A stretch of DNA of 64,000 nucleotides from Halobellus sp. Atlit-31R (GTDB lineage: Archaea; Halobacteriota; Halobacteria; Halobacteriales; Haloferacaceae), in the NCBI GenBank assembly GCA_003665935.1, contig QPLR01000002.1:620001-684000 (forward strand), written 5' to 3'. Each line of letters opens with the position of its first letter. Position 1 is the stretch's first letter. The notes beneath the pieces are model-generated. The model was not told the origin of the DNA. It did not search any database and saw only the letters and a program-made list of their open reading frames with translations. Made by a program: the position numbers and the translations under genes. Below, one piece after another: positions 1 to 11,434 of this stretch.

Positions 1-784
1 CTTCACCGAAGCCGACGGCCGTCAGCCACGAGACGTCGGTCGCGTCGCCGACGGAGAGCCCGAAGCCGGCGTCGACCTTCCCTCGCAGTCGGTCGGTCTC
101 GGTCACGACGCCGTCGCTCTCGACGTAGAGATCCTGCCACGCGCTCTTTTCGGGTCCGGAGTCGACGCCCTGGCGTCCGATGCGGTGGCCGTCGAACCGC
201 GTCTGTCCGGTCGACGGCCGATGCTGTGCGATGGCCAGATGCCGGCCGCTGTCGTGGGCGACGACGAAGTCGTAGCCGCGATCCTGCAGGACGTACGCCT
301 CGTCGACGTCGTCGCTGCCCGCACCGTCGTGAATCCCGAGCCCGAACAGGGTGAATATCGTTCGTCGCGAGGGCGCAGAGAAGCGAGCCCGGTTCCGCAC
401 CAGCAACGACGCCGTATCGACGGTCACGAGGACGTCCTGATCGAGCGTCGCCGTCGTCCCGCTCGAGAACTCGAAGTCGTTCGTGAGATGCACTTCCGGT
501 ACCCGACTCGATTCGTACGTGACCGAACTCTCCGTCGCGTCGTTGCGCACGTCGAGGGTCTCACCCGCCGTTGCGTCCCACAGTAACGTGTGCATATCGT
601 AGAACTGCTCGATGTCGAGTCTGAACGCCGAGGTCTCCTCGATGAGCGCCCCGTGCCACTCCCGGTAGCCCGTCCCCGGATACTTGTTGATCGTCGAGAG
701 CACCTCCATTCCGTCGCCGAGCGGGGCGCTGACGATGGCGTCTTTGTCGCTCGGCCGGAGCGCGTGGGGATCGAAAGACGTCAC
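1..784 (-). CDS. GH15 glucoamylase/glucodextranase-type protein, N-terminal part
   Basis: Partial gene running off the left edge; about 261 N-terminal residues are present. The translation resembles the beta-sandwich N-terminal domain of archaeal/bacterial glucoamylases and glucodextranases: a substrate-facing start (INKYPGTGYREWHG), a central strand-rich part, then SAWQDLYVESDG and WLTAVGFGE, which match the W-Q-D-L and hydrophobic-F-G-E positions of that domain. The catalytic (alpha/alpha)6 barrel would lie outside the window. The start is taken as GTG at 784 because a T-rich TATA-like element lies about 30 bases upstream and no ATG precedes the conserved part. No signal peptide is visible, so a cytoplasmic alpha-glucan or trehalose-type hydrolase is likely. 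The family call is from recalled domain features, not a search. Confidence 0.65.
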   Translation of the reverse strand, partial: MTSFDPHALRPSDKDAIVSAPLGDGMEVLSTINKYPGTGYREWHGALIEETSAFRLDIEQFYDMHTLLWDATAGETLDVRNDATESSVTYESSRVPEVHLTNDFEFSSGTTATLDQDVLVTVDTASLLVRNRARFSAPSRRTIFTLFGLGIHDGAGSDDVDEAYVLQDRGYDFVVAHDSGRHLAIAQHRPSTGQTRFDGHRIGRQGVDSGPEKSAWQDLYVESDGVVTETDRLRGKVDAGFGLSVGDATDVSWLTAVGFGE

Positions 785-947
785 TCGATCAACTGTTCGG
801 CGACCCCCGTCAAAAGCGATTGGCCGGGCCGTCGCTCGCAGATTCGGATGCGGGGGATGAGATATCGAACCACGGTCGCAACGAAGTTGCTCCCTGATTC
901 AAATCCCACCGTTGACGGACGGTCCTCGCTAGCGCTCGGACACGTAG

Positions 948-1032
948 TGCGGGGGATGGGATTTGAACCCACGAACCCCTACGGGAGCGGATCTTAAGTC
1001 CGCCGCCTTTGGCCTGGCTCAGCCACCCCCGC
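948..1032 (-). tRNA. tRNA-Leu (anticodon UAA)
   Basis: Acceptor stem GCGGGGG/CCCCCGC, discriminator A at 948, anticodon loop CTTAAGA giving UAA, long variable arm of a class II tRNA, and a T-arm containing GGTTCAAATCC. No intron and no encoded CCA, as usual in haloarchaea. Length 85 nt. Confidence 0.95.
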
Positions 1033-1108
1033 GCAATCGGTCGTTCCGCAGACGCCCGGTTAGTGGTTTCGTTTCGACAGTGAGTTCGGAACGCACGTCG
1101 GTGCTCGC

Positions 1109-1456
1109 TTACCAGTCGACGCTGAGTGTCCCGTCGCCGTGCGGATCCGGCGCGATCTCCTCGTCGGTCCGGCGATCGACGACGTGGATGACTCCCTTGT
1201 CCTTCTTCGCGGGACAGACCTCCGCCGCGCGGATGTTCGCTTCGAGTTCGTCCTCGCCGATGAAGTACGACTTCGGCCGGGCGAGCCCCGACGTGATGTC
1301 CATCTCCCAGTTGTCGGCGACCTCCGCACACCGTCCCGCGCCGATACATTTGTTCCCCTCGAAGATGATCTTGTACGGCTTCTCGGAGACCGGTGGGGCG
1401 TCCGACTCGTCGCCGACGTCGCTGGGCTTCAGCGGCTCGTTCTCGGCGTCGCTCAT
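1109..1456 (-). CDS. Ferredoxin with a three-cysteine cluster motif
   Basis: A 115-residue acidic protein. Residues 27-95 form a single-cluster ferredoxin fold: C37-IGAGR-C43 and C81-P. The position midway between C37 and C43 is Ala40, where a [4Fe-4S] ferredoxin has Cys or Asp, so a [3Fe-4S] cluster (three ligands) is expected; these proteins are typically electron donors to cytochromes P450 or other oxidoreductases. The N-terminal 25 residues are an acidic, probably disordered extension. ATG at 1456 is preferred over an upstream TTG in the same frame because the TTG extension is basic and unlike the protein. Divergent from gyrB. Confidence 0.85.
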   Translation of the reverse strand: MSDAENEPLKPSDVGDESDAPPVSEKPYKIIFEGNKCIGAGRCAEVADNWEMDITSGLARPKSYFIGEDELEANIRAAEVCPAKKDKGVIHVVDRRTDEEIAPDPHGDGTLSVDW

Positions 1457-1519
1457 ACGTGTCGGTAGCCGCGGCGGCGTCTTTGCGCTGTCGGTTCGGC
1501 GCAAGGACGCGGGCGATAG

Positions 1520-3619
<2,100 letters not shown>

Positions 3620-6232
3620 ATGAGTTCTGACACACCAGACGCGTTCAATCCCGGCACAGGCATCGCCGCCAGAGTCGAGACCGCACGAATCGAGCAGGAG
3701 ATGGAACAGTCCTACATCGACTACGCGATGTCGGTCATCGCGGGGCGGGCGCTCCCCGACGTCCGTGACGGGCTCAAGCCCGTTCACCGGCGTATTCTCT
3801 ACGCGATGCACGAGGCGGGCGTCACCGCCCGCTCCTCGCACCGGAAGTCCTCCTCGATCGTCGGGGAGACGATGGGTGACTACCACCCGCACGGCGACTC
3901 GGCGATCTACGACACGCTCGCGCGGATGGCCCAGGACTTCTCGATGCGCTACCCGCTCGTGGACGGGCAGGGGAACTTCGGCTCCGTCGACGGCGACCCG
4001 CCGGCGGCGATGCGGTACACGGAAGCGCGGATGGCGCCCATCGCCGAGGAGCTCCTCGACGACATCGAGATGGACACCGTCGACTTCCAGTCGAACTACG
4101 ACGACAGACTGGAGGAGCCGGAGGTGCTGCCGGCGGCGTTCCCGAACCTCCTCGTCAACGGCTCCTCGGGCATCGCGGTCGGGATGTCGACGAACATCCC
4201 GCCGCACAACCTCGGAGAGGTGATCGACGCGACGACGCACCTCATCGAAAACCCCGACGCCACGGTCGAGGACTTGATGGAGTACGTCAAGGGGCCGGAC
4301 TTCCCGACCGGCGCGAACATCGTCGGTCGCAACGCGATCCACAAGGCGTACAAGACGGGTCGCGGCCGGCTCCGCGTCCGCGCGGAGTTCGCGGTCGAAG
4401 ACGACCGGATCGTCATCACCGAACTCCCGTTCCAGGAGAACAAAGCGCGGCTCGTCGAGCGCATCGCCGACGACGTCAACGAGGGCAAGATCGAAGGAAT
4501 CCGCGACCTGCGCGACGAGTCCGACCGCGACGGTATCCGCGTCGTCGTCGAACTCAAGCGGGGCGCGAACGCCGAGGTCGTCAAGAACCAGCTGCTCGAA
4601 CACCACCTCGAATCGACGTTCGGCGTCATCAACCTCGCGCTCGTCGACGGCCAACCGCAGGTCCTCACGCTGAAAGAGACGCTCGAAGAGTACGTCGAGC
4701 ACCGGCGCGACGTCGTTCGCCGCCGTTCGGCGTACGAACTCGACGAGCGGAAAGCGCGTGCACACATCCTCGAAGGTCGACTGCAAGCCTTAGAGAACGT
4801 CGACGACGTCGTTGCCGTCATCCGCAACTCCGAGAGCCGAGACGACGCGAAGGCCGCGCTGCGCGGCGAGCACGTCGTCGAAGCCGACGGCGAGGCGCTG
4901 CCGACGTTCGACTTCTCGGAGGCACAGGCCGATCACATCGTCGCGATGCAGCTCGGCTCGCTGACCGCGATGGAGGCCGACGAGATCGAAGCCGAGTACG
5001 AGGACGTCCAAGCGCGGATCGACCGGCTCGAAGCGATCCTGGCGGACCCCGACGAACTCGACGCGGTCGTGCGCGAGGAACTCGACGCGATCAAAGACGA
5101 GTACGACGACGACCGTCGAACGTCGATCATCGAAGACACCGGGACGGTCACCCACGAGGACCTCATCGCCGAGGAGGACGTCGTCGTCGTCGTCACCGAG
5201 GACGATTACATCAAGCGGATGCCGCTCGACCGCTTCCGCGCCCAGCATCGCGGCGGGAAGGGGATCATCGGCACCGAACTGAAGGAGGGCGACCGCGTGT
5301 CGTCGGTGTACGTCGCGAGCACTCACGACTACCTGCTGTACTTCACCAACCACGGACAGGTCTACCAGCTGAAGACCTACCAGGTGCCCGAGATGTCCCG
5401 CACGGCTCGCGGGAAGTCGGCCGTGAATCTGCTCGATCTGGACGACGGCGAGGAGATCACCGCCGTCGTCAACACCGCCGAGATCGAATCCGACGAGGAG
5501 AGGTACATCACGATGGCGACCCGGAACGGCTACATCAAGCGGACGAGCGTCGAGAAGTTCCAGAACATCCGCTCGACGGGGATCATCGCGACGAAACTCG
5601 ACGAGGAGGACGCGCTCGCGGACGTGGAAGTCACCGACGGGACCCAGGATCTGATCCTCGCGAGTCGCGGCGGGATGGCGATCCGCTTCGCCGAGGAGGA
5701 GGTCCGCGCGATGGGCCGCTCTGCACGCGGCGTCCGCGGGATCGACTTGGAAGGCGACGACGAGGTCGCGGCGCTCGCGGCCGTCGAACCCGACCGACAC
5801 GAGTGGGTGCTCACCGTCACCGAGAACGGCTACGGAAAGCGGACCAACGTCGGCCAGTACCGTCGCCAGTCGCGCAACGGGAAGGGACTCATCGACATCA
5901 AGACCAACGACCGGAACGGTCGCGTCTGTGAGTTAGAGACCGTCGGTCCCGGCGACCACCTGTTCGTGATGAGCGGCGACGGCCAGATCCTCCGCACGCC
6001 GGTCGAGGACGTCTCGGTCGTGGGCCGGAACACGATGGGCGTCATCGTGATGGATCTCGACGCCGGCGACGCCGTCACGAGCGTCGACGTGCACTTCCCT
6101 GCGGACGCGGCCCCCGAAACGCAGTCGGACGCGGACGCTGCCGAAGACCCCGCTGTCGATGCCGTCGCGGACGCTGAAGCGGCCGGGACAGCACCCGCAG
6201 AGGTCGACTCCGACGCGGGGGACGAGGCCTAA
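3620..6232 (+). CDS. gyrA: DNA gyrase subunit A
   Basis: DNA cleavage/religation subunit of gyrase, partner of GyrB. 870 residues. The winged-helix domain carries catalytic Tyr133 in MRYTEAR; the quinolone-determining loop reads [11 protein letters not shown] with Ser94 and Asp98, the residues of the drug-sensitive state in bacteria. The C-terminal half is a six-bladed beta-pinwheel that wraps DNA; its GyrA box is Q542-HRGGKG548 (bacterial consensus Q-R-R-G-G-K-G), so wrapping and negative supercoiling should be retained. The last 45 residues are an acidic Asp/Ala/Glu tail, a halophile feature and possibly a regulator of wrapping. Starts with no gap after gyrB. Confidence 0.98.
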   Translation: MSSDTPDAFNPGTGIAARVETARIEQEMEQSYIDYAMSVIAGRALPDVRDGLKPVHRRILYAMHEAGVTARSSHRKSSSIVGETMGDYHPHGDSAIYDTLARMAQDFSMRYPLVDGQGNFGSVDGDPPAAMRYTEARMAPIAEELLDDIEMDTVDFQSNYDDRLEEPEVLPAAFPNLLVNGSSGIAVGMSTNIPPHNLGEVIDATTHLIENPDATVEDLMEYVKGPDFPTGANIVGRNAIHKAYKTGRGRLRVRAEFAVEDDRIVITELPFQENKARLVERIADDVNEGKIEGIRDLRDESDRDGIRVVVELKRGANAEVVKNQLLEHHLESTFGVINLALVDGQPQVLTLKETLEEYVEHRRDVVRRRSAYELDERKARAHILEGRLQALENVDDVVAVIRNSESRDDAKAALRGEHVVEADGEALPTFDFSEAQADHIVAMQLGSLTAMEADEIEAEYEDVQARIDRLEAILADPDELDAVVREELDAIKDEYDDDRRTSIIEDTGTVTHEDLIAEEDVVVVVTEDDYIKRMPLDRFRAQHRGGKGIIGTELKEGDRVSSVYVASTHDYLLYFTNHGQVYQLKTYQVPEMSRTARGKSAVNLLDLDDGEEITAVVNTAEIESDEERYITMATRNGYIKRTSVEKFQNIRSTGIIATKLDEEDALADVEVTDGTQDLILASRGGMAIRFAEEEVRAMGRSARGVRGIDLEGDDEVAALAAVEPDRHEWVLTVTENGYGKRTNVGQYRRQSRNGKGLIDIKTNDRNGRVCELETVGPGDHLFVMSGDGQILRTPVEDVSVVGRNTMGVIVMDLDAGDAVTSVDVHFPADAAPETQSDADAAEDPAVDAVADAEAAGTAPAEVDSDAGDEA

Positions 6233-6235
6233 CCC

Positions 6236-6286
6236 GACGTCACACGTCGCCGGCGATTCACCGGAAATCCGGTGTGCGGTGACGTC
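6236..6286. terminator. Nested inverted repeats between gyrA and arginase
   Basis: Two nested palindromes lie between the convergent gyrA and arginase genes: outer arms GACGTCAC (6236-6243) and GTGACGTC (6279-6286), inner hairpin CACCGG-AAAT-CCGGTG (6259-6274). No strong T-tract follows. Probably a transcript-end hairpin serving both strands. Confidence 0.45.
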
Positions 6287-6297
6287 CCACGGCGCAC

Positions 6298-7203
6298 TCA
6301 AAGTATCTGTTTTCCGAGTGCACTCGCGGCCAGCTCCGTCGCGAGCGACGCCGTCTCGTTTCGCTCGTCGAGGATCGGATTGATCTCGACCAGTTCGAGC
6401 GACCGCAGGCGGCCGCAGTCGGCGACCGCCTCCAGCGCCGAGTGCGCCTCCCGATACGTCACGCCGCCGCGGACGGGCGTCCCGACGCCGGGTGCCTCGC
6501 GGGGGTCGAGCCAGTCGAGATCGAGGCTCACGTGGACTCCGTCCGTGCCGTCGGTGGCCACGTCGAGGGCGTCGTCGACGACACTCGTGATCCCGCGCTC
6601 GTCGATGTCGGACATCGTGAACGCCGTCACGCCGCTGTCGGCGATCGCAGTGCGCTCGCGCTCGTCGACGTCTCGGAGGCCGACGATCGCGACGTTCTCG
6701 GGGCTGAGCCCGGCGGCGGTGGCCCACCCGACGCCCGCGAATTCGCCGACGCCGAGCACGGCTGCCAGCGGCATCCCGTGAACGTTGCCGGACGGGGACG
6801 TCTCCGGGGTGTTGAAGTCGCCGTGTGCGTCGAACCACACGAGGCCGACGTCGGCGTCGCGTGCCGATCCGGTCACCGAGCCGATCGCGACCGAGTGATC
6901 CCCACCGAGCACGAGCGGTAGCTCCTCGGCCGCAAGCGCATCCGCGACGCGGTCTGCGAGGCTCGTCACGACTTCCCGCGTCTCGCGGAGGAACTTCGCG
7001 CGCCCCGACGTGAGCGTCTCCGCTTCCGGATCGCGCTCCTCGGCGTGCGGCGCACGGACGTCGCCGTCGTCGACGGTGTCGACGCCGACCTGCTCTACTG
7101 CCGCTGCCAGTCCGGCGTATCGGATCGCCGAGGGCCCCATATCGACGCCACGCCGGTTCGCGCCGTAGTCCGTGGGCGCACCGATGATTCGAACGGTCCT
7201 CAT
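6298..7203 (-). CDS. rocF: Arginase family ureohydrolase (probable arginase)
   Basis: Mn2+-dependent hydrolysis of arginine to ornithine and urea (agmatine is the alternative substrate in the family). 301 residues. The three metal-binding signatures are present: GGDHS, WFDAHGDFN and SLDLDWLDP. The early part, IGAPTDYGANRRGVDMGPSAIR, is typical of arginases rather than agmatinases, whose N-terminus lacks the 'G..RRGVDMGP' block. Length is normal for arginase. Convergent with gyrA; nothing in the neighbourhood links it to a urea or ornithine operon, so arginine catabolism is inferred from the family only. Confidence 0.88.
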   Translation of the reverse strand: MRTVRIIGAPTDYGANRRGVDMGPSAIRYAGLAAAVEQVGVDTVDDGDVRAPHAEERDPEAETLTSGRAKFLRETREVVTSLADRVADALAAEELPLVLGGDHSVAIGSVTGSARDADVGLVWFDAHGDFNTPETSPSGNVHGMPLAAVLGVGEFAGVGWATAAGLSPENVAIVGLRDVDERERTAIADSGVTAFTMSDIDERGITSVVDDALDVATDGTDGVHVSLDLDWLDPREAPGVGTPVRGGVTYREAHSALEAVADCGRLRSLELVEINPILDERNETASLATELAASALGKQIL

Positions 7204-7290
7204 ACGTCGGTCGTAGGCGGCGTCGGTACCTTACACCTGGCGTTGGCGTCGGCCCGATTCCGGACAGTGTCCCGTCGGTCGGGGAGTCAC

Positions 7291-8208
7291 CTACTCGGTG
7301 TAGGGCTCGCAGACGCGGGCGACGCCCTCCTCGAAGGGAATCTCGGGCTCCCAGCCGGTGGCCTCGCGCATCTTCGTGCTGTCGGCCATCGTGTCGTGAA
7401 CGTAGACGTCGAGCGGGTTCTCGACGTACTCGGGGTCGACGTCGGTTCCGAGCTCCGCGTTGATCAGTTCGATCATCTTGTCGAAGGTGTAGCTTTCGCC
7501 CGTGCCGAGGTTGTAAACCCCCTGAAGCCGGTGCTCGGCCGCGAGTTCGATCCCGCGGACGATGTCGTCGACGTGCGTGAAGTCGCGCGTCTGCGAGCCG
7601 TCGCCGAACACCTTCGGGCGCTCGCCGTTCGCGATCTTGTGGGCGAACTGCGCGACCGTGTTCGCGTACTCGCCTTTGTGCTCCTCTGCGCCGCCGTAAC
7701 CCTGGTAGACGGAGAAAAAGCGGAGCCCGGCGAGCGTCATCCCGTAGTGGTGGTGGAAGTACTCGCCGTACTTCTCGCGGGCGAGCTTCGAGGCCTCGTA
7801 GCAGGTGCGCGCTTCGACCGGAAGGTCCTCGGGCGACGGTTCGGTGCGGGAGCCGTAGATCGAGGAAGTCGACGCGTAGACCACCGTCTCGCAGCCGTCT
7901 TCGCGAGCCTGCTCGACGGCGTTGACGAACCCCTCGACGTTCACGCGGGTGGCGTCGCGCTTGTGTTCTTCCGCCATCGTGTACGAGGAGTACGCCGCGA
8001 GATGAAACAGCACGTCGACGTCCTCGGTCGGGAGGTCGTCGTCGAGGACGCTCGCGTCCACGAACGCCACGTCGTCGTCGAGATTCTCGGGGGTCCCGAG
8101 ATGCAGATCGTCGACGGCGACGACGTCGTTCGCCGTCGCGAGGTGGTTCGCGAGGTTCGAGCCGATGAATCCGGCCCCGCCGGTCACGAGGACCCGTTGG
8201 TTCTCCAT
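7291..8208 (-). CDS. NAD-dependent nucleotide-sugar epimerase/dehydratase
   Basis: Extended short-chain dehydrogenase (305 residues) acting on a nucleotide sugar, probably a UDP-hexose 4-epimerase used in surface glycan synthesis. Rossmann motif GGAGFIG at residues 10-16, an NAD-ribose Asp at the end of strand 2 (AVDDL), active-site Y137-EAS-K141, and the downstream substrate-binding stretch around FFSVYQGYGG. ATG at 8208 is chosen over the in-frame GTG at 8217 because it immediately precedes the first beta strand. Substrate cannot be told from sequence. Divergent from the HTH gene at 8413. Confidence 0.85.
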   Translation of the reverse strand: MENQRVLVTGGAGFIGSNLANHLATANDVVAVDDLHLGTPENLDDDVAFVDASVLDDDLPTEDVDVLFHLAAYSSYTMAEEHKRDATRVNVEGFVNAVEQAREDGCETVVYASTSSIYGSRTEPSPEDLPVEARTCYEASKLAREKYGEYFHHHYGMTLAGLRFFSVYQGYGGAEEHKGEYANTVAQFAHKIANGERPKVFGDGSQTRDFTHVDDIVRGIELAAEHRLQGVYNLGTGESYTFDKMIELINAELGTDVDPEYVENPLDVYVHDTMADSTKMREATGWEPEIPFEEGVARVCEPYTE

Positions 8209-8382
8209 ACGGGGCACACGAGCGAGGACTCACAAAGCGGTATCGGAGTCGGTCGCACCGACACCCGCCGGCGAACCGCCCGACGAGACTACCGGACAAG
8301 ATGTCGCAAAAACGTACTGAACGCGTCCGAAACGGAAGAAAATAGCGGGACAGTTTCACACTGCGTCCATCCATCCACCGGA

Positions 8383-8388
8383 TTTAAG
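8383..8388 (+). promoter_or_regulatory. TATA box for the HTH gene
   Basis: TTTAAG centred about 27 bases before ATG 8413; a leaderless transcript is expected. Confidence 0.6.
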
Positions 8389-8412
8389 ACCGTATACGGC
8401 GAACGACCGGGT

Positions 8413-8946
8413 ATGTCATCAATCGAGCTGACGTCCAGTCAGAAAACAATCCTGACCGCCCTCATCAACCTCCACCGCGAGAGCGAAGACGCCGTAAAGG
8501 GTGAGGACATCGCCGCCGAGGTCGACCGCAATCCCGGCACGATCCGCAATCAGATGCAGAGCCTGAAAGCGCTCCAGCTCGTCGAAGGCGTCCCCGGTCC
8601 GAAGGGCGGCTACAAGCCGACGGCGAACGCCTACGAGGCACTCGACGTCAATCAGATGGACGAGCCCGCGTTCGTCCCGCTGTTCCACGACGGCGAGGAA
8701 GTCGAGAACGTCAACGTCGACGAGATCGACCTCTCGTCGGTCCACCACCCGGAACTCTGCCGCGCGGAGATCCACGTCCAGGGCTCCGTCCGCGACTTCC
8801 ACGAGGGTGACGACATCACCGTCGGTCCGACGCCGCTCTCGAAGCTCGTGATCGAAGGCGTCGTCGATGGCAAAGACGACACGAGTAACATTCTCATCCT
8901 CCGCATCAAGGATATGCAGGCTCCGGTCGGCGAACCATCGCACTGA
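8413..8946 (+). CDS. Winged-helix transcriptional regulator with a C-terminal sensor-like domain
   Basis: 177 residues. Residues 1-75 form a winged helix-turn-helix (ILTALINL..., GEDIAAEVDRNPGTIRNQMQSL as the recognition region, then a G-P-K-G-G-Y wing) of the Rrf2/MarR-like type common in haloarchaea. The C-terminal half (about 100-172) is predicted beta-rich, with DITVGPTPLSKLVIEG, and carries one Cys; it is not one of the domains I can name. Such proteins are usually annotated as Rrf2-family regulators, but the three-cysteine Fe-S motif of true Rrf2 proteins (IscR, NsrR) is absent. Target unknown; leaderless and monocistronic. Confidence 0.75.
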   Translation: MSSIELTSSQKTILTALINLHRESEDAVKGEDIAAEVDRNPGTIRNQMQSLKALQLVEGVPGPKGGYKPTANAYEALDVNQMDEPAFVPLFHDGEEVENVNVDEIDLSSVHHPELCRAEIHVQGSVRDFHEGDDITVGPTPLSKLVIEGVVDGKDDTSNILILRIKDMQAPVGEPSH

Positions 8947-9199
8947 AGGACGTCAGGTCTGCGACGCCGCCGGTTCCCCGAACTCGCTCGAACGCCGTCC
9001 TCGGTCCCCCGAACTCCTCTCCGTTCTCACGTGGAAAAGCGGAGCCGCCGCTGGATCCGTTGCGTGAGACAGAAGCCACAGGAGAGAGCGAAGACGACGC
9101 GTCAGAGCGGAGGGCGCACGGATCGCCGTCGTAGGATTGTCGACGACCGAAGTCGGGCAGATACGGGGCGAACGCCCACGACGTTATTCGTGAGGTGAG

Positions 9200-10381
9200 T
9201 CACATACTTTCCCACGCGTCGAGCGCGTGGCGCGGCGAAGCGATGTCGGCGATCCAGCGGGCGGCGATGGCTTTCTTCAGGTTGCGCGCCGCCGGGCCCC
9301 CGAAGACGTTCACGGGGAACGTCCCGAGGACGGGGAGCTTGACGCCGTGTGCGACGGCGTCGTCGCCGACGGAGACGACGGTTCCTTTGTCGTCGTGTCG
9401 CCACGTCTTGAGCGGCTTGCCCGCGACGGCGCGGGCGACGTTCTCGCCGGCGACGTCGGCGGCCTGCCAGGCGGCCTGCGCGGTCGGCGGCGCGACGGAG
9501 TCGGGGCCCTGCTCGACGAGTGCGGTGTCACCGAGGGCGAAGACGCGCTCGTCGGAGGTCTGGAAGTCGGCGTCGGCGAAGACGCGGTGTGAGCGGTCGT
9601 CCTGGTCGAGGTTCATCTCCGTGACTTCCTCGTGGCCGGTGATGCCGCCGGTCCAGATGAGCGTGTCGTAGGGGAGCGTCTCGCCGTCCTCGTCGCCGAG
9701 ATAGGCGGCCTCCTCGTCGACCTTGGAGATGAAGTCGCCGGTGAGTATCTCGATGTCGAGCCCTTCGAGTCGCTTCCGGAGCGCGCCCTGAAGCTCCGGG
9801 TCGTTGCCCGGGAAGACCTCCTCGAGGCCCTCGACGAGCGTCACCTCGATCGGCGCGCGGTGCTCGTCGCGGTACTCGGCGATCTCGCCGGCCGTCTGGA
9901 TGCCCGAGAGGCCGGCGCCGCCGACGACGATCTGTGCGGGATCGTCGCGGGAGGCGTCCTCCGCGGCCTGCTTGACGTCGGCGTGGATCGACCGCGCGTC
10001 GTCGAGGCTCTTCAGTTCGTGGGCGTACTCTTCGAGCCCCTCGATGCCGAAGAACGCGGTTCCGGATCCGATCGCGAGGAGGAGGTAGTCGTAGTCGATC
10101 GTGTCGTCTTCGAGTTCGACCACGCGCTCGTCGACGTCGACGTCCGTGACGTGGCCTGTGACGAACTCCGTCGAGGGCGATTTGACGTCGTCGATCGGGA
10201 TCGCGACCTTCGATTCGACGCTCGGATCGCGGATGCAGCGGTGCACCTCGTGCAGAACGAGGTGGTAGTCGTGATCCGAGATCCACGTGAGATCGGTCCC
10301 CGGGTCGAGTTCCTCTTCGAGACGTTTGACGGCACCAGCACCCGCGTAGCCGGAACCGACGACGACGACCTGCGTACTCAT
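9200..10381 (-). CDS. Type II NADH dehydrogenase-like FAD oxidoreductase
   Basis: 393-residue member of the NDH-2/sulfide:quinone reductase family, which passes electrons from NADH to the quinone pool without pumping protons. FAD-binding dinucleotide fold at the N-terminus (VVVGSGYAGAGA), NAD-binding fold in the middle (VVGGAGLSGIQTAGEIA), and the family motif for the FAD pyrophosphate (VFALGDTA). The C-terminal 50 residues contain a hydrophobic/amphipathic helix for membrane association. The conserved redox cysteines of sulfide:quinone reductases are missing, which favours NADH as donor. A 253-base non-coding gap separates it from the convergent HTH gene; I see no feature in that gap. Confidence 0.85.
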   Translation of the reverse strand: MSTQVVVVGSGYAGAGAVKRLEEELDPGTDLTWISDHDYHLVLHEVHRCIRDPSVESKVAIPIDDVKSPSTEFVTGHVTDVDVDERVVELEDDTIDYDYLLLAIGSGTAFFGIEGLEEYAHELKSLDDARSIHADVKQAAEDASRDDPAQIVVGGAGLSGIQTAGEIAEYRDEHRAPIEVTLVEGLEEVFPGNDPELQGALRKRLEGLDIEILTGDFISKVDEEAAYLGDEDGETLPYDTLIWTGGITGHEEVTEMNLDQDDRSHRVFADADFQTSDERVFALGDTALVEQGPDSVAPPTAQAAWQAADVAGENVARAVAGKPLKTWRHDDKGTVVSVGDDAVAHGVKLPVLGTFPVNVFGGPAARNLKKAIAARWIADIASPRHALDAWESM

Positions 10382-10432
10382 ACGCGTCCATCGGGAGCCA
10401 TCCGATAAAGGGACTGCGAAACGTGGCTCGAA

Positions 10433-11251
10433 CTACTCGATCGAGAGTCCCGGATGCCAGTGGTCGACGCCGGCTTCGCGCTTCGCCGCGTCCATCTTCG
10501 CGAGCAGGTGCACAGCCAGGCTCGCAGTCTCCGCCGCCCGCGATTCGCCCTCCGTCCGGAACTCACCGGTAACACGGTTCGCGTAGACTGAACAGACCGC
10601 CCCGGCGCGGAGGCCGTAGACGTTTGCGACCGTGAGAAGCGCAGCCGCCTCCATCTCGATGTTCTTGACGTTCGCCTCCTGTAGCTCCTCGACGAGCGAC
10701 TCAGAGCCCGCCGCGCGGAACCCCTCGTAGCCGGGACGCCCCTGACCGGCGTAGAAGGAGTCGGCGCTCATCGTGAGCCCGACGTGGTAGTCGTGGCCGA
10801 GCCGCTCGGCCGCGGCGACGAGCGCCGAGACGACTTCGTGGTCCGCGACCGCCGGGTAGTCCTCGCGAACGTACTCCTTCGAGGTGCCCTCCTGGCGGAC
10901 CGCGCCGGACGTGATGACGAGATCGCCCACCGCCATCTCGGGCTGGATCGCGCCGCAGGAGCCGACGCGGACGAACGTGTCCGAGCCCACGCGAGCGAGT
11001 TCCTCGACCGCGATCGCGGCCGACGGACTGCCGATACCGGTCGAGGTGACCGAGATCGGCGTCCCCTCGTAGCTCCCGGTCGCCGTCCGGTACTCGCGGT
11101 GACTGGCTCGCTCCTCGGAGTCGTCCCACAGCGCGGTGACCTTGTCGACGCGCTCGGGGTTGCCCGGAAGGAGGACGCTGTCGGCGACGTCTTCGGGACC
11201 GACCGCGACGTGATACTGCACCTCGTCGTTCGGATCTTCGCTGTCGCTCAT
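10433..11251 (-). CDS. udp: Uridine phosphorylase (PNP/UDP family)
   Basis: Phosphorolysis of uridine to uracil and ribose 1-phosphate. 272 residues, hexameric nucleoside phosphorylase-I fold: phosphate-binding GNPERV and 'VRVGSCGAIQPEM', and the nucleoside-binding 'NVKNIEMEAAALL', in which the E-M-E triad binds the ribose. In archaea the ribose 1-phosphate can feed the pentose-bisphosphate route. The neighbour upstream is cytidine deaminase in the same orientation, so cytidine to uridine to uracil is covered by two adjacent genes. It has its own TATA box and should be transcribed leaderless. Confidence 0.88.
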   Translation of the reverse strand: MSDSEDPNDEVQYHVAVGPEDVADSVLLPGNPERVDKVTALWDDSEERASHREYRTATGSYEGTPISVTSTGIGSPSAAIAVEELARVGSDTFVRVGSCGAIQPEMAVGDLVITSGAVRQEGTSKEYVREDYPAVADHEVVSALVAAAERLGHDYHVGLTMSADSFYAGQGRPGYEGFRAAGSESLVEELQEANVKNIEMEAAALLTVANVYGLRAGAVCSVYANRVTGEFRTEGESRAAETASLAVHLLAKMDAAKREAGVDHWHPGLSIE

Positions 11252-11273
11252 ACTCTCTCTCCCGGGCGCAGCG

Positions 11274-11282
11274 AAAATATAC
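11274..11282 (-). promoter_or_regulatory. TATA box of udp
   Basis: Minus-strand GTATATTTT centred about 27 bases before ATG 11251; it lies between the minisatellite and udp, so udp is not dependent on read-through from cdd. Confidence 0.6.
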
Positions 11283-11315
11283 TGTCGGCTGGTGGTCGGG
11301 GCCGTCCGGGATTGT

Positions 11316-11396
11316 GTCGGTGCTGTCGGTGCTGTCGGTGCTGTCGGTGCTGTCGGTGCTGTCGGTGCTGTCGGTGCTGTCGGTGCTGTCGGTGCT
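11316..11396 (-). repeat. 9-bp minisatellite, nine perfect units
   Basis: Nine consecutive copies of GTCGGTGCT (plus strand). On the minus strand it reads AGC-ACC-GAC, which would encode (Ser-Thr-Asp)n in the frame one base off the end of cdd, continuing an Ala-Asp repeat. Located between cdd and the udp promoter. Confidence 0.95.
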
Positions 11397-11434
11397 GTCA
11401 GCGTCGGCGTCGGCGTGGCCCGCCGTGACGGCCC

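Noticed and set aside
11316..11396. Could the tandem array be a CRISPR?
   Set aside because: Nine-base units without spacers; a minisatellite.
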